DNA from: Alteromonas australica
Lineage (GTDB): Bacteria > Pseudomonadota > Gammaproteobacteria > Enterobacterales > Alteromonadaceae
DNA: 64,000 nucleotides
Direction: 5' to 3'
Assembly: GCF_000730385.1 (NCBI RefSeq)
Contig: NZ_CP008849.1
Span: 3,720,001 to 3,784,000, forward strand
The notes below the pieces were generated by a model. It was not told the origin of the DNA, did no database searches, and worked only from the letters and a program-made list of their open reading frames with translations. Made by a program: the position numbers and the translations under genes. Shown here one piece after another: positions 25,853 through 36,095 of this stretch (position 1 is its first letter; each line of letters starts with the position of its first letter).

Positions 25853-27193
25853 CTATTGCGCCGACGCGTTCAACAGTTCCAACACCTGCCCGTCATTTTG
25901 TTTAGACTGCGCGAGTAACGATACGCTTGCTTGTTCCACAATTTGGCTCTGGGTTAACCTTGCTGTTTCTTGCGCATAATCAGTATCCGTTATTCTGCTA
26001 CTCGCAGCGGATACATTTTCGTTCATTATGGCGTTTTGTTTGTAGGCTGAATACATCTGATTAATTTTAGCGCCATAGTAGGCTCTTGATTCCCCAATTT
26101 CTTCCAAGGCTGAATCAATACGAGCCAATGCATCTTCTGCCGACGTTTGCGTTTCTAGCGACGTTGTTTCGATACCTAATGTCGTCATGGTTGCAGGCGT
26201 TTTATCTAGGCTAATATACTCGGTACCTACACCGAGTTGATTACTGTCGGTAATATTCACGCCACCCAGGCTAAAGGGGTTACTGCCCTGCGTACCTATG
26301 GAATCCCAGCCTACCGTAATATTGAAGTATCCATTGCCCACAACGGAAATGATTAGTGGTTCGCTAGTTTCATCTATGGTTAGCGACTCAAGGTAAGTAC
26401 CAGGGTGTCCATCGCCTGAAAAGGTAAACGTAGCGCCGTTATGGGTACTCACGCCAGAGGTAGATAGATTACTGTCATCGTACGTTGCGTTCGGCTGATA
26501 ACCATTAGTTTCAAGGAAAAATGAATCTTCAATGTCATTGGCATTATTGATGTCATTCACTCCCCAAGCACCATCGCTTAGGGGGGTGCCTATTACGTGT
26601 TCACCGTTGGTCTTAAATACTTGTATGTCATCGTCTGCGCCAAAGGAATCTAAACTGATACTTATACCTTTCGACCCTGCAGGAATATAAGCAATGGAAC
26701 GTAACCCGCTTTCCATCGAGGTAGTTTGCCCGGCGGTAAACACATCATCCAAAGAGGATACATAGCTAGAGAGCAAATCATTATCGTCGACAAGGGGTAG
26801 TCGATTGAAAACTTCGGTGTTAAACGCAATGGCGTTTACTGCGTTCTTAAGTTGGTTAAATTCTTTATTCAGTGCTGCCCTGTCAGAATCGCTGTTAATA
26901 CCATTTTGCGCTTGCACGGCAAGTACACGCATGCGTTGCAGTAATGCGGCAGATTCTTGCAGCCCTGTGTCTGCGGTTTGGGCGTAACTGATACCATCGT
27001 TAAGGTTGCGGTTAATTTGGCTATGGGCTGAACGTGATGAAGCTAAGCGTGTCGCTATTTGTAGCCCTGCACTGTCGTCGGCAGCACGATTAATGCGGCT
27101 TCCAGAGCTAAGCTTCTCTAGTGACGCGTTAAGCTGGCTGTTTTTAAATGTGTTAGCGATAGCTGCTGTATTTAAATTTGAGAGTGAAAACAT
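25853..27193 (-). CDS. Flagellin (isolated copy)
   Basis: Filament subunit, 446 residues. The conserved D0/D1 N-terminal region has KLSSGSRINRAADDSAGLQIATRL, NLNDGISYAQTADTGLQE and RMRVLAVQAQNG; the C-terminal D1/D0 has SAEDALARIDSALEEIGESRAYYGAKINQM and ends QSIVEQASVSLLAQSKQNDGQVLELLNASAQ-like. The central region of about 135-340 is a variable, Ser/Thr/Asp-rich domain. The N-terminus (MFSLSNLNTAAIANTF) departs from the common MAxxINTN start. No other flagellar genes adjoin it; it sits between the glycan locus and rplQ. A -24/-12-like site lies upstream. It may be an accessory or secondary filament protein. Confidence 0.9.
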   Translation of the reverse strand: MFSLSNLNTAAIANTFKNSQLNASLEKLSSGSRINRAADDSAGLQIATRLASSRSAHSQINRNLNDGISYAQTADTGLQESAALLQRMRVLAVQAQNGINSDSDRAALNKEFNQLKNAVNAIAFNTEVFNRLPLVDDNDLLSSYVSSLDDVFTAGQTTSMESGLRSIAYIPAGSKGISISLDSFGADDDIQVFKTNGEHVIGTPLSDGAWGVNDINNANDIEDSFFLETNGYQPNATYDDSNLSTSGVSTHNGATFTFSGDGHPGTYLESLTIDETSEPLIISVVGNGYFNITVGWDSIGTQGSNPFSLGGVNITDSNQLGVGTEYISLDKTPATMTTLGIETTSLETQTSAEDALARIDSALEEIGESRAYYGAKINQMYSAYKQNAIMNENVSAASSRITDTDYAQETARLTQSQIVEQASVSLLAQSKQNDGQVLELLNASAQ

Positions 27194-27235
27194 ACCTGTT
27201 TAATTTACATGCTCGTCCTAATTCTACATGTATGT

Positions 27236-27251
27236 AGCAAGTACCGTGCAC
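27236..27251 (-). promoter_or_regulatory. Candidate sigma-54 (-24/-12) promoter for flagellin
   Basis: On the minus strand GTGCAC, exactly five bases, then TTGCT matches the spacing of TGGCAC-N5-TTGCW. It places the start about 30 nt before the flagellin ATG. The -12 element is perfect, but the -24 GG is TG here, which weakens the call. Confidence 0.3.
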
Positions 27252-27284
27252 AAACTGAACAAAGGGTGGAAAACGTCAGAAACA

Positions 27285-27318
27285 AAAAAGGGGCAGAGTT
27301 TTCACTCTGCCCCTTTTT
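27285..27318 (-). terminator. Terminator of the spc-alpha ribosomal operon
   Basis: A 15-bp inverted repeat with core GGGGCAGAGT / ACTCTGCCCC (27285-27299 and 27304-27318) is flanked by A/T runs, directly after rplQ. It insulates flagellin from the ribosomal transcript. Confidence 0.9.
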
Positions 27319-27333
27319 CAATGTGAGTATTAA

Positions 27334-27735
27334 TTACTCTTCAGTTGCTTCTACTGCTTCTTCTTCAGCTTCTACAACTGGACGGTCAACTAGCTCAACA
27401 TATGCCATTGGGGCATTGTCGCCAGAACGGAAACCGCATTTTAAAATGCGAGTGTAACCGCCTGGGCGAGCTTCGTAACGAGGACCAAGCTCGTTGAATA
27501 GTTTACCTACAACCTCTTTATCACCAGTGCGGGCGAAAGCTAGACGACGATTTGCAACGCTGTCTTCTTTAGCCATAGTGATTAGAGGCTCAATTACGCG
27601 ACGTAATTCTTTCGCTTTTGGTAACGTAGTTTTGATCACTTCGTGCTTGACCAAAGAGCCAGCCATGTTTTTGAACATAGCTTGACGATGGCTGCTGTTG
27701 CGATTCAACTGACGACCACTCTTACGATGGCGCAT
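27334..27735 (-). CDS. rplQ: 50S ribosomal protein L17
   Basis: Large-subunit protein near the exit tunnel. The N-terminus [24 protein letters not shown] is the L17 signature, followed by [20 protein letters not shown]. At 133 residues it is a little longer than E. coli L17 because of an acidic tail ([12 protein letters not shown]). It is the last gene of the alpha operon, 41 nt after rpoA. Confidence 0.98.
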   Translation of the reverse strand: MRHRKSGRQLNRNSSHRQAMFKNMAGSLVKHEVIKTTLPKAKELRRVIEPLITMAKEDSVANRRLAFARTGDKEVVGKLFNELGPRYEARPGGYTRILKCGFRSGDNAPMAYVELVDRPVVEAEEEAVEATEE

Positions 27736-27776
27736 AGTTTTATCCTTCTCTACAAATCAGTTTGATAAAAACCTGA

Positions 27777-28763
27777 TTAATCTTTTTCAGCGATGCTCTC
27801 AGGCGGCCAGTTTTCTAGGCGCATACCTAGAGACAAACCACGAGATGCTAGAACATCTTTGATTTCAGTTAGCGATTTCTTACCAAGGTTAGGCGTTTTA
27901 AGTAGCTCAACCTCAGTGCGCTGTACCAGGTCACCAATGTACTGGATAGCTTCTGCTTTCAAACAGTTTGCAGAACGTACTGTCAGTTCAAGGTCATCTA
28001 CTGGACGAAGCAGAATCGGATCGAATTCTGGCTTCTCTTCTTTCGCTTCTGGCTCTGACACATCTCGTAAATCTACGAATGCATCTAGCTGTTCAGCTAG
28101 GATAGTAGCAGAACGGCGGATCGCTTCTTCAGGATCTAAAGTACCGTTCGTCTCCATGTCGATGATCAATTTGTCAAGGTCTGTGCGTTGTTCAACACGA
28201 GCAGACTCAACACTGTATGCAATACGTTCAACTGGGCTGTATGAAGCGTCTACTAACAAACGACCAATTGGACGATCATCTTCTTCAGAGGAGCGACGGG
28301 TAGAAGCTGGTACATAACCGCGACCCATTTCTACTTTAACGCGCATGCTGATTTCAGCTTCGCCAGTTAAAGTACAAATAACGTGGTCAGGGTTAACAAT
28401 TTCTACGTCGCCATCATGCTGAATATCACCAGCAACAACAGGGCCAGCGCCAGATTTCACTAGAGTTAGGGTTGCCTCAGTTTTACCTTCAAGGCGAACC
28501 GCTAAACCTTTCAGATTAAGCAAGATTTCAATCACATCTTCTTGCACACCTTCTTTGGTGCTGTACTCGTGAAGAACGCCATCAATTTCTACCTCGGTTA
28601 CTGCGCATCCTGGCATGGATGACAATAAAATACGACGTAGGGCGTTACCTAGAGTATGGCCAAAGCCGCGCTCTAGTGGTTCCAAAGTTACTTTGGCACG
28701 AGTAGGAGAAACGTTTTCGATCTCAACTAATCTCGGTTTTAGGAATTCAGTCACAGAACCCAC
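27777..28763 (-). CDS. rpoA: RNA polymerase alpha subunit
   Basis: 328 residues. The N-terminal assembly domain has [31 protein letters not shown]; the C-terminal domain (from about 250) has [21 protein letters not shown] and the helix-hairpin-helix [25 protein letters not shown] that contacts UP elements and activators. Length matches E. coli. It lies between rpsD and rplQ as usual in the alpha operon. Confidence 0.99.
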   Translation of the reverse strand: MGSVTEFLKPRLVEIENVSPTRAKVTLEPLERGFGHTLGNALRRILLSSMPGCAVTEVEIDGVLHEYSTKEGVQEDVIEILLNLKGLAVRLEGKTEATLTLVKSGAGPVVAGDIQHDGDVEIVNPDHVICTLTGEAEISMRVKVEMGRGYVPASTRRSSEEDDRPIGRLLVDASYSPVERIAYSVESARVEQRTDLDKLIIDMETNGTLDPEEAIRRSATILAEQLDAFVDLRDVSEPEAKEEKPEFDPILLRPVDDLELTVRSANCLKAEAIQYIGDLVQRTEVELLKTPNLGKKSLTEIKDVLASRGLSLGMRLENWPPESIAEKD

Positions 28764-28785
28764 AATGCTTCCTCTTTAGTTAGCT

Positions 28786-29406
28786 TTACTTAGAGTAAAG
28801 TTCGACGATCAACTGTTCGTTAATTTCAGCAGACAGGTCAGTTCTTTCTGGAACGCGCTTGAAAGTGCCTTCCATTTTGCTGCTGTCTACTTCAATCCAG
28901 GTTGGCTTCTCACGTTGGTCAGCCAGTTCCAAAGCAGCAACGATACGCGCTTGCTTTTTAGCTTTTTCACGAACAGAAACCACGTCTTCGGCAGAAACGT
29001 TAAACGATGGAATGTTCACAACTTGACCATTTACCATGATCGCCTTGTGGCTAACTAGCTGACGTGCTTCAGCACGGGTGCTAGCGAATCCCATACGATA
29101 AACTACGTTATCAAGACGCTGTTCTAAAAGTTGTAACAAGTTTTCACCTGTGTTGCCTTTTAGACGTGCAGCTTCTTTGTAGTAGTTACGGAATTGCTTT
29201 TCAAGTACGCCATACATACGACGAACTTTTTGTTTTTCACGCAACTGAACACCGTAGTCAGACAAACGGCCACGACGGGCACCATGTTGACCAGGCGCAG
29301 TATCGATTTTACATTTAGAATCGATTGCGCGAACGCCGCTTTTAAGGAACAAATCCGTTCCTTCGCGACGGCTAAGTTTGAGTTTTGGACCCAAATATCT
29401 TGCCAT
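28786..29406 (-). CDS. rpsD: 30S ribosomal protein S4
   Basis: 206 residues, starting [19 protein letters not shown]. The S4 RNA-binding domain contains [27 protein letters not shown]. It binds 16S rRNA early in 30S assembly. By analogy with E. coli it is also the translational repressor of this operon, and a matching leader lies before rpsM. Confidence 0.98.
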   Translation of the reverse strand: MARYLGPKLKLSRREGTDLFLKSGVRAIDSKCKIDTAPGQHGARRGRLSDYGVQLREKQKVRRMYGVLEKQFRNYYKEAARLKGNTGENLLQLLEQRLDNVVYRMGFASTRAEARQLVSHKAIMVNGQVVNIPSFNVSAEDVVSVREKAKKQARIVAALELADQREKPTWIEVDSSKMEGTFKRVPERTDLSAEINEQLIVELYSK

Positions 29407-29430
29407 GATCTTTCTCCAACTGTCCGTCGA

Positions 29431-29823
29431 TTAAACGCGACGTTTTTTCGGTGGACGACAACCGTTGTGAGGAATAGGGGTCACATCGGTAATGTTTGTG
29501 ATCTTATAACCTGTAGCGTTAAGAGCACGGATCGCAGACTCACGGCCTGGACCTGGACCTTTAACGAACACTTCAAGGTTCTTAAGACCGTATTCTTGTG
29601 CAGCTACACCTGCACGCTCAGCAGCAACCTGTGCAGCAAATGGGGTAGATTTACGTGAACCACGGAAACCTGAACCACCAGATGTCGCCCATGCTAATGC
29701 ATTGCCTTGACGGTCTGTGATAGTCACAATTGTGTTGTTGAAAGACGCATGGATATGAGCCATACCGTCTGCAACCTGACGTTTTGCGCGCTTACGCGTG
29801 CTACGAGCTGGTGCTTTTGCCAT
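29431..29823 (-). CDS. rpsK: 30S ribosomal protein S11
   Basis: 130 residues with [32 protein letters not shown] and the C-terminal [19 protein letters not shown]. It forms part of the platform near the E site. It lies 15 nt after rpsM and 24 nt before rpsD. Confidence 0.98.
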   Translation of the reverse strand: MAKAPARSTRKRAKRQVADGMAHIHASFNNTIVTITDRQGNALAWATSGGSGFRGSRKSTPFAAQVAAERAGVAAQEYGLKNLEVFVKGPGPGRESAIRALNATGYKITNITDVTPIPHNGCRPPKKRRV

Positions 29824-29837
29824 AACTTACTCCCCGC

Positions 29838-30194
29838 TTACTTCTTAATTGGCTTACGAGGACCTTTACGGGTACGCGCATTAGTTTTAGTGCGCTGACC
29901 ACGTAGAGGCAAGCTACGACGGTGGCGAATACCACGGAAGCAACCCAGGTCCATCAAACGTTTGATGCTCATAGAGACTTCACGACGTAAGTCACCTTCA
30001 ACGGTGAACTTAGCCACTTCGTCACGAAGCTTATCAATAGTCGCTTCGTCTAGCTCTTTGATTTTTGTATTTTCTGCAACACCAGCACCCGCACAAATGC
30101 TTTTCGCACGTGTGGGACCAACGCCGTAGATCGCTTGGATAGCGATGACAGCATGCTTGTGCTCAGGAATGTTAATGCCAGCGATACGGGCCAT
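29838..30194 (-). CDS. rpsM: 30S ribosomal protein S13
   Basis: 118 residues, [20 protein letters not shown] through [21 protein letters not shown]. It is a 30S head protein contacting the 50S subunit and P-site tRNA. I start at the ATG at 30194, which gives the universal MARIAGIN terminus and has a GGAG ribosome-binding site. A GTG three codons earlier is in frame but too close to that site. First gene of the alpha operon. Confidence 0.98.
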   Translation of the reverse strand: MARIAGINIPEHKHAVIAIQAIYGVGPTRAKSICAGAGVAENTKIKELDEATIDKLRDEVAKFTVEGDLRREVSMSIKRLMDLGCFRGIRHRRSLPLRGQRTKTNARTRKGPRKPIKK

Positions 30195-30262
30195 TAACAG
30201 CACTCCTCTTGTTTATTTGTCGACGACCTAAAAAGCCCGATAGGATACTTACCCGTCGACTA
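30192..30262 (-). promoter_or_regulatory. Alpha-operon leader (S4-binding pseudoknot type)
   Basis: The minus-strand leader before rpsM has a 7-bp stem GTCGACG / CGTCGAC (30260-30254 with 30225-30219). The stem encloses AAGTATCCTA (around 30249-30240) and CGGGCTTTT (30239-30231), followed by the GAGGAGTG ribosome-binding site. The order GTATCCT...CGGGCTTTT is what I recall of the E. coli alpha leader, where ribosomal protein S4 traps the ribosome on a nested pseudoknot. The stem sequence differs from E. coli while pairing is kept. Confidence 0.7.
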
Positions 30263-30301
30263 AATTGCAAATTTTGGTGCAAAATACTTATAAACAAAAC
30301 T

Positions 30302-30335
30302 AGCAGAACCTGATAAGTATGATTCAGGTTCTGCT
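30302..30335 (-). terminator. Terminator or attenuator between rpmJ and rpsM
   Basis: A 12-bp perfect stem AGCAGAACCTGA / TCAGGTTCTGCT (30302-30313 and 30324-30335) with a 10-nt loop is followed on the minus strand by AGTTTTGTTT. It separates the spc unit (ending rpmJ) from the alpha unit (starting rpsM). Confidence 0.7.
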
Positions 30336-30369
30336 TACTTAGCTTTGCAAATATTCTGTACCGCTTAGA

Positions 30370-30486
30370 TTAGCCCTGACGCTGCTTGTGCTTAGGGTCA
30401 GAACTGCAAATTACACGCACAACACCGTTGCGCTTGATAACTTTACAGTTACGGCAAATCTTTTTTACTGATGCACGAACTTTCAT
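30370..30486 (-). CDS. rpmJ: 50S ribosomal protein L36
   Basis: 38-residue protein beginning [16 protein letters not shown] and ending DPKHKQRQG. The zinc ligands of the C+ form are present: Cys11, Cys14, Cys27 and His33. It is 38 nt downstream of secY, as in the E. coli spc operon, and is followed by a hairpin. Confidence 0.97.
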
Positions 30487-30524
30487 TACATCGTTCCCCT
30501 TTCTTTCAAAATTAAGGGGCTAAC

Positions 30525-31844
30525 TTATCGGCCGTAGCCTTTAAGGTTAGCTTTCTTCAGCACAGACTCATATTGACTCGACATCAAATGTGTCTGTACT
30601 TGTGCCATAAAGTCCATGATAACCACTACGATAATGAGAAGCGACGTACCACCGAAGTAGAACGGCACATTCCAAGCAATTAGCATGAATTCAGGCACTA
30701 AACAAATAAAGGTTATGTACAGTGCGCCCGCCAGCGTTAAGCGAGTCATTACCTTATCGATATAACGTGATGTTTGCTCACCCGGACGAATACCCGGAAT
30801 AAACGCACCAGACTTTTTCAAGTTATCTGCAGTATCACGCGGGTTGAAAACCAACGCCGTGTAGAAGAAGCAGAAGAAGATGATAGCTGCTGCATATAAC
30901 ATCACGTACAGCGGTTGACCAGGCGATAGCATTAATGCTACGTCTTGTAACCACGCTGTCGATTCATTTTGCCCAAACCATCCTGCGATAGTCCCTGGGA
31001 ACAAAATGATGCTGGAAGCAAAGATAGGCGGTATAACACCAGCCATGTTGACCTTCAGCGGTAAATGCGTGCTTTGCGCGGCGAAAACCTGACGGCCTTG
31101 CTGACGCTTCGCGTAGTTTACCACAATTCTGCGTTGTCCGCGCTCTACAAATACCACAAGGTATGTAAGCGCGATAACAATCACAGCAATCAACAACAAG
31201 AACAACAGATTAATGTCGCCTTGTCTTGCTTGTTCCGCTGTCTGACCTATCGCTGTTGGTAGACCGGCAACAATACCAGCAAAAATCAATATAGAGATAC
31301 CGTTACCAATACCTCGTTCAGTAATTTGCTCACCTAACCACATAAGGAACATCGTTCCTGTGACTAAGCTCACTACTGCCGTAAAGTAGAATCCGAAGCC
31401 AGGGTTTATCACCAATCCATTAATCAGGTTGGGCAGACCAGTCGAAATACCAATTGACTGGAAGATAGCCAATACCAACGTTAAATAACGTGTGTACTGG
31501 CTGATCTTACGACGACCTGCCTCGCCTTCTTTTTTAAGCTCCATCATCGGTGGATGAACCACCGAGAGCAACTGCATAATAATGGACGCAGTAATGTATG
31601 GCATAATGCCCAAAGCCAGAACGGATGCACGCTCAAGCGCACCACCAGAGAACATGTTAAACATTTCTACAATGGTGCCTTTTTGTTGCTCGAACAAGTC
31701 AGCAAGTACCGCTGGATCGATGCCAGGGATAGGAACATAAGAACCTAGTCTGAATACAACAATCGCACCAAGTACGAACAACAATCTTGCCTTAAGCTCA
31801 CTCAAGCCGCTTTTAGCGCCTGAATCCAATCCTGGTTTAGCCAT
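30525..31844 (-). CDS. secY: Protein translocase subunit SecY
   Basis: Pore-forming subunit of the SecYEG translocon, 439 residues with ten predicted membrane spans. Family motifs are the N-terminal [30 protein letters not shown] segment, [29 protein letters not shown] and the cytoplasmic loop [21 protein letters not shown]. It starts 5 nt after the rplO stop, its normal place in the spc operon. Confidence 0.98.
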   Translation of the reverse strand: MAKPGLDSGAKSGLSELKARLLFVLGAIVVFRLGSYVPIPGIDPAVLADLFEQQKGTIVEMFNMFSGGALERASVLALGIMPYITASIIMQLLSVVHPPMMELKKEGEAGRRKISQYTRYLTLVLAIFQSIGISTGLPNLINGLVINPGFGFYFTAVVSLVTGTMFLMWLGEQITERGIGNGISILIFAGIVAGLPTAIGQTAEQARQGDINLLFLLLIAVIVIALTYLVVFVERGQRRIVVNYAKRQQGRQVFAAQSTHLPLKVNMAGVIPPIFASSIILFPGTIAGWFGQNESTAWLQDVALMLSPGQPLYVMLYAAAIIFFCFFYTALVFNPRDTADNLKKSGAFIPGIRPGEQTSRYIDKVMTRLTLAGALYITFICLVPEFMLIAWNVPFYFGGTSLLIIVVVIMDFMAQVQTHLMSSQYESVLKKANLKGYGR

Positions 31845-31849
31845 CTAGC

Positions 31850-32284
31850 TTATTCCTCTACTTTACCGCCAGCAGCTTCAATCGCTTCTTTAGCGCCTTT
31901 AGTAACCTTCAACCCGCTTACTGTAACAGCGCGTGATACTTCACCGCTCTTGATAACTTTAACAAACTGAATCTCTTTTTTGATAAGACCCGCTGCTTTT
32001 AAAGTTTCAAGAGATGCTGTATCACCCTCTACCTTAGCGATTTCTGCAAGTGTCACTTCGTCAGTAACAAAGCTCTTGCGTGAAGTGAAACCGAATTTAG
32101 GAAGACGACGCTGAATAGGCATCTGACCACCTTCGAACCCTGGCTTAACGCGGCCACCTGAACGGCTTTTTTGACCTTTGTGACCTACGCCACTCGTTTT
32201 ACCAAGACCTGAGCCGATACCACGACCAGTACGCTTACCAGTTGGTTTTGAACCTTCGGCTGGAGAAATTGTATTTAAACGCAT
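31850..32284 (-). CDS. rplO: 50S ribosomal protein L15
   Basis: 144 residues, [26 protein letters not shown] followed by the Gly/Arg-rich [17 protein letters not shown]. It binds 23S rRNA late in assembly. It begins 3 nt after rpmD ends, so translation is probably coupled. Confidence 0.98.
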   Translation of the reverse strand: MRLNTISPAEGSKPTGKRTGRGIGSGLGKTSGVGHKGQKSRSGGRVKPGFEGGQMPIQRRLPKFGFTSRKSFVTDEVTLAEIAKVEGDTASLETLKAAGLIKKEIQFVKVIKSGEVSRAVTVSGLKVTKGAKEAIEAAGGKVEE

Positions 32285-32287
32285 GTC

Positions 32288-32467
32288 TTACTCCTCCACT
32301 ATCTCAACCATGTAATTTACACGGTTGATCATGCCACGTACGGCTGGGGTATCTTCCAGTTCACGAACATGGTTGATTTTACGAAGGCCTAGGCCTTTAA
32401 GCGTAGCTTTGTGCTTTGGCAAGCGGCCAATCGCACTTTTAGTTTGCTTTACTTTAATCGTTGCCAT
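32288..32467 (-). CDS. rpmD: 50S ribosomal protein L30
   Basis: 59 residues: [17 protein letters not shown], then [16 protein letters not shown] and [16 protein letters not shown]. The length equals E. coli L30. It lies 6 nt after rpsE and 3 nt before rplO. Confidence 0.97.
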   Translation of the reverse strand: MATIKVKQTKSAIGRLPKHKATLKGLGLRKINHVRELEDTPAVRGMINRVNYMVEIVEE

Positions 32468-32473
32468 GTTTGA

Positions 32474-32974
32474 TTACCCCAAAATTTCTTCTACAGACAA
32501 TCCACGTTTCGCAGCAACTTTCGCTGGAGAATTCATCTCTGTCAGCGCGTTGATTGTTGCACGAACAACGTTGATTGGGTTTGTAGAGCCGTAACATTTT
32601 GAAAGTACGTTCTGTACACCAGCTACTTCAAGTACTGCACGCATTGCACCGCCGGCGATGATACCGGTACCTTCTGATGCAGGCTGCATGTAAACTTTAG
32701 AGCCAGAGTGACGACCTTTAATTGGGTGCTGTAACGTGTGGCCATTAAGGTCTACGTCAACCATGTTGCGACGAGCCTTTTCCATTGCTTTTTGGATTGC
32801 AGCAGGAACTTCACGTGCCTTACCGTAACCAAAACCAACGCGACCATTACCGTCACCCACTACTGTCAATGCAGTGAAACTAAAGATACGACCACCTTTA
32901 ACCACTTTAGAAACGCGGTTTACAGCGATCAATTTCTCTAGAAATTCACCATTTTGAACATCTTGTTTAGCCAT
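32474..32974 (-). CDS. rpsE: 30S ribosomal protein S5
   Basis: 166 residues. The double-stranded-RNA-binding N-terminal part has [31 protein letters not shown]; the C-terminal domain has [27 protein letters not shown]. It takes part in decoding fidelity. It lies between rplR and rpmD in the conserved order. Confidence 0.98.
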   Translation of the reverse strand: MAKQDVQNGEFLEKLIAVNRVSKVVKGGRIFSFTALTVVGDGNGRVGFGYGKAREVPAAIQKAMEKARRNMVDVDLNGHTLQHPIKGRHSGSKVYMQPASEGTGIIAGGAMRAVLEVAGVQNVLSKCYGSTNPINVVRATINALTEMNSPAKVAAKRGLSVEEILG

Positions 32975-32983
32975 TATAAACTC

Positions 32984-33337
32984 CTAGAACTGAAGACCAG
33001 CTTCGCGAGCTGCATCAGCTAATGCCTTAACGCGACCGTGGTATTTAAAGCCACTACGATCGAAAGCCACTGTCTTAATGCCTTTCTCAAGTGCGCGTTC
33101 TGCGATTGCTTTACCGACTACCGTCGCTGCTTCAGTATTACCTGTAGATTTAAGATCTTTTGCAAGATCTGTTTCAACAGTTGAAGCCGCTGCCAACACT
33201 TCAGAACCGCTAGGAGCGATTAACTGAGCATAAATGTGGCGAGGTGTACGGTTAATTACCAAGCGATGCGCGGCCAGTTCACGAATTTTTGCACGTGCGC
33301 GAGTTGCGCGACGAATGCGAGCTGTTTTCTTATCCAT
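32984..33337 (-). CDS. rplR: 50S ribosomal protein L18
   Basis: 117 residues from [21 protein letters not shown] to [15 protein letters not shown]. It binds 5S rRNA. I use the ATG at 33337, which gives the conserved MDKK start and the E. coli length; an in-frame GTG at 33349 would add four residues and overlap the ribosome-binding site. Confidence 0.97.
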   Translation of the reverse strand: MDKKTARIRRATRARAKIRELAAHRLVINRTPRHIYAQLIAPSGSEVLAAASTVETDLAKDLKSTGNTEAATVVGKAIAERALEKGIKTVAFDRSGFKYHGRVKALADAAREAGLQF

Positions 33338-33349
33338 CGTATCACCCAC

Positions 33350-33883
33350 CTACTTTTTCTTAGCTTCTTTACGACGTACGTTTTCGTCAGCATAACGTAC
33401 ACCTTTGCCTTTGTAAGGCTCTGGTGGACGGTAAGCGCGAATGTTCGCCGCAACCTGACCTACCATCTGCTTATCGGCGCCTTTCACGACGATTTCAGTT
33501 TGGCTAGGAGTTTCAACGGTAATGCCTTCAGGCATCTCGTATACTACTGGGTGTGAGAAACCTAGCGTTAGGTTAAGCTTGGCACCTTGTGCTTGCGCAC
33601 GGTAACCAACACCGTTTAGCTGAAGCTTTTTCTCAAAACCTTGTGAAACACCTTGAACCATTGCATTTAGGATAGAGCGAGCAGTACCTGCTTGTGCCCA
33701 GCTATCAGCGAAACCTTCACGTGGAAGTGCTTTAAGTTGGTTCTCTTCCTGTACAACTTCTACTGCGTCATTAAATACGCGGGTCAAAGTGCCTTTACTA
33801 CCTTTAACAGTAACTTCTTGACCAGAGATAGAAATTTCTACACCTGATACAACATTTACTGGGGCTTTTGCTATACGTGACAT
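33350..33883 (-). CDS. rplF: 50S ribosomal protein L6
   Basis: 177 residues, [19 protein letters not shown], with the C-terminal signature [24 protein letters not shown]. It lies near the factor-binding site of the large subunit, between rpsH and rplR. Confidence 0.98.
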   Translation of the reverse strand: MSRIAKAPVNVVSGVEISISGQEVTVKGSKGTLTRVFNDAVEVVQEENQLKALPREGFADSWAQAGTARSILNAMVQGVSQGFEKKLQLNGVGYRAQAQGAKLNLTLGFSHPVVYEMPEGITVETPSQTEIVVKGADKQMVGQVAANIRAYRPPEPYKGKGVRYADENVRRKEAKKK

Positions 33884-33896
33884 TTCAACTCCTCCG

Positions 33897-34289
33897 TTAT
33901 GCTACATAACCGATGATCTCACCGCCCATGCCTGCGTTACGCGCTGCACGGTCAGTCATCACACCTTTAGAAGTCGACACGATAGCAACACCTAAACCAC
34001 CCATTACTTTTGGAAGCTCATCTTTTTTCTTATAGATGCGCAGACCAGGACGGCTTACACGTTCGATAGTGTCAATTACTTGCTTGCCTTCGAAGTACTT
34101 AAGCGTCACTTCTAAAACAGGCTTAACGTCACCAGAGGTTGCATAGTCAGCAATGTAACCTTCTGCCTTCAATACTTCACAAATAGCTGCGCGAAGTTTA
34201 GAAGACGGCATAGTTACAGAAACTTTCTGTGCCATCTGGCCGTTACGGATGCGGGTAAACATATCCGCGATAGGATCTTGCATGCTCAT
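33897..34289 (-). CDS. rpsH: 30S ribosomal protein S8
   Basis: 130 residues, [18 protein letters not shown] to [22 protein letters not shown]. It is a central 16S rRNA-binding protein. In E. coli it is also the translational repressor of the spc operon; I did not find a defensible S8 target here. Confidence 0.98.
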   Translation of the reverse strand: MSMQDPIADMFTRIRNGQMAQKVSVTMPSSKLRAAICEVLKAEGYIADYATSGDVKPVLEVTLKYFEGKQVIDTIERVSRPGLRIYKKKDELPKVMGGLGVAIVSTSKGVMTDRAARNAGMGGEIIGYVA

Positions 34290-34302
34290 TATCAGCTACT
34301 CC

Positions 34303-34608
34303 TTACCAGCTGGCTTTTTTAAGGCCAGGGACTTCACCGCGCATCGCTGCTTCGCGAAGCTTAATACGGCTAAGACCGAATTTGCGTAGGTAACCATGTG
34401 GACGACCAGTAACACGACAGCGGTTGCGCTGACGTGAAGCACTAGAGTCACGTGGCAGTTGTTGTAGCTTTAGAACAGCGTCCCAACGCTCATCTTCAGA
34501 AGCGTTAACATCGCTGATAATCGCTTTAAGTGCGGCGCGCTTTTCAGCATACTTAGCGACTAGCTTAGTACGCTTAGCTTCACGTGCCTTCATTGATTCT
34601 TTTGCCAT
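34303..34608 (-). CDS. rpsN: 30S ribosomal protein S14
   Basis: 101 residues, the long zinc-free form: the end [35 protein letters not shown] lacks the two CxxC pairs of the short form. It lies between rplE and rpsH. Confidence 0.98.
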   Translation of the reverse strand: MAKESMKAREAKRTKLVAKYAEKRAALKAIISDVNASEDERWDAVLKLQQLPRDSSASRQRNRCRVTGRPHGYLRKFGLSRIKLREAAMRGEVPGLKKASW

Positions 34609-34620
34609 AACCCTACACCC

Positions 34621-35160
34621 CTACTTTTTGAATGGGAAGTTGAACGCGTCCAGCAGAGCACGTGCTTCGTCATTAGTATTCGCACTGGTAGTGATAGTAA
34701 TATCCATACCGCGAACTTTATCCACTTTATCGAAATCGATTTCAGGGAAAATGATTTGCTCACGCACGCCCATGCTGTAGTTACCACGACCGTCGAATGA
34801 TTTTGGGTTCAAACCACGGAAGTCGCGAACACGTGGAATAGCGATTGAAATCAAACGCTCTAGGAATTCCCACATACGCTCGCCGCGTAAGGTTACTTTA
34901 CAGCCAATCGGATAACCTTCACGGATTTTAAAACCCGCTACTGATTTTCTTGCAACTGTGACTACAGGTTTCTGACCGGCGATAGCCGTCATGTCAGCTT
35001 GAGCATTCTCAAGTACCTTTTTGTCAGCAACTGCTTCACCTAAACCCATGTTTAGAGTGATTTTTTCAATCCGAGGGACTTGCATGACGCTTTTGTATCC
35101 GAACTGCTTAGCAAGTTCAGCTACTACTGTTTCTTTATAGAAATCATGCAGTTTCGCCAT
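34621..35160 (-). CDS. rplE: 50S ribosomal protein L5
   Basis: 179 residues, [35 protein letters not shown] start and the conserved [18 protein letters not shown]. It binds 5S rRNA and contacts P-site tRNA. The ATG at 35160 has a TTGGAGA site upstream and gives the E. coli length; the in-frame TTG at 35172 is part of that site. Confidence 0.97.
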
Positions 35161-35177
35161 CGTACTCTCCAATATAA

Positions 35178-35492
35178 TTAAACAAGTTCACCGTTTGACT
35201 TGAAGAAACGAACTTTCTTCTCGTCTTCGAAACGGAAACCAACGCGATCTGCTTTACCCGTTGCTGGGTTAACAATCGCAACATTAGAAACGTGAATAGA
35301 AGCTTCTTTCTCAACAATACCACCAGCAATACCCAGTTGTGGGTTAGGCTTAGTGTGTTTCTTGACGAGATTAACGCCTTCTACAATTAAACGGTTATCA
35401 GCAATAAGCACTTTAAGGACTTTGCCTTGTTTGCCTTTGTCTTTACCCGCTAATACGACTACTTCATCATCACGACGAATTTTATTAGCCAT
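35178..35492 (-). CDS. rplX: 50S ribosomal protein L24
   Basis: 104 residues. The KOW motif is in [20 protein letters not shown], followed by [15 protein letters not shown] and [14 protein letters not shown]. It is an assembly initiator of the 50S subunit. It lies 12 nt after rplN. Confidence 0.98.
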
Positions 35493-35504
35493 TATCGTGA
35501 CTCC

Positions 35505-35873
35505 TTATAGTACCTCTGGGGCCAATGAGATGATTTTCATGAAGTTTTCACTTCTCAACTCACGGGTTACCGGTCCAAAGATACGCGTACCAATTGGTTG
35601 CTTGTTTGCATTAAGCAAAACAGCCGCGTTACCGTCAAAACGAATGGATGAACCATCAGCACGACGAACGCCTTTTCTAGTACGCACCACCACTGCATTC
35701 AGTACGTCACCTTTTTTAACTTTACCGCGAGGAATTGCTTCCTTCACAGTAACTTTGATGATGTCACCGATACCTGCATAACGGCGATGCGAGCCACCAA
35801 GAACCTTAATACACTGAACCCTGCGAGCGCCGCTGTTGTCTGCAACGTCCAGGTTAGTTTGCATTTGGATCAT
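35505..35873 (-). CDS. rplN: 50S ribosomal protein L14
   Basis: 122 residues, [22 protein letters not shown], then [21 protein letters not shown] and the Arg-rich [13 protein letters not shown]. It is the first gene of the spc block. In E. coli the S10 operon (ending rpsQ) is directly upstream; here the upstream gene is a sensor kinase, so rplN must start its own transcript. Confidence 0.98.
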   Translation of the reverse strand: MIQMQTNLDVADNSGARRVQCIKVLGGSHRRYAGIGDIIKVTVKEAIPRGKVKKGDVLNAVVVRTRKGVRRADGSSIRFDGNAAVLLNANKQPIGTRIFGPVTRELRSENFMKIISLAPEVL

Positions 35874-35947
35874 GTTAGTGCTCCGCTCTAAAAATTAAGA
35901 CTCTCCCGAGTCGTTTAAGCTGCTAATCTCAACATGGAAGCGCTGAA

Positions 35948-35953
35948 ATTATA
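35948..35953 (-). promoter_or_regulatory. Candidate -10 element for the spc operon
   Basis: A perfect TATAAT lies on the minus strand 75 nt before rplN, with no convincing -35. A second candidate (TATCAT followed by a GC-rich CGCGCCC discriminator) is about 40 bp further upstream. The leader between also has a small GACTC / GAGTC hairpin (35899-35912). At least one promoter must exist here because the S10 operon is absent. Confidence 0.4.
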
Positions 35954-36095
35954 TACATACCCCCATAAAAAGGGCGCGAAATGATAACAGAAATCTTGGG
36001 GTAGTGATAGCGTTAAATTGAATTATTTTTAGGCGATGGAAAAATAATCGGCCTCGCGAGATAGTAGAAGCCGGAAGAGCGTTTATTATACCTGC

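Noticed and set aside
27793..28317. 174-codon plus-strand frame antisense to rpoA
   Set aside because: Ser/Arg-rich shadow of rpoA with no start signal.
29194..29658. 154-codon plus-strand frame antisense to rpsD/rpsK
   Set aside because: Lies over two conserved ribosomal genes and is a by-product of their codon use.
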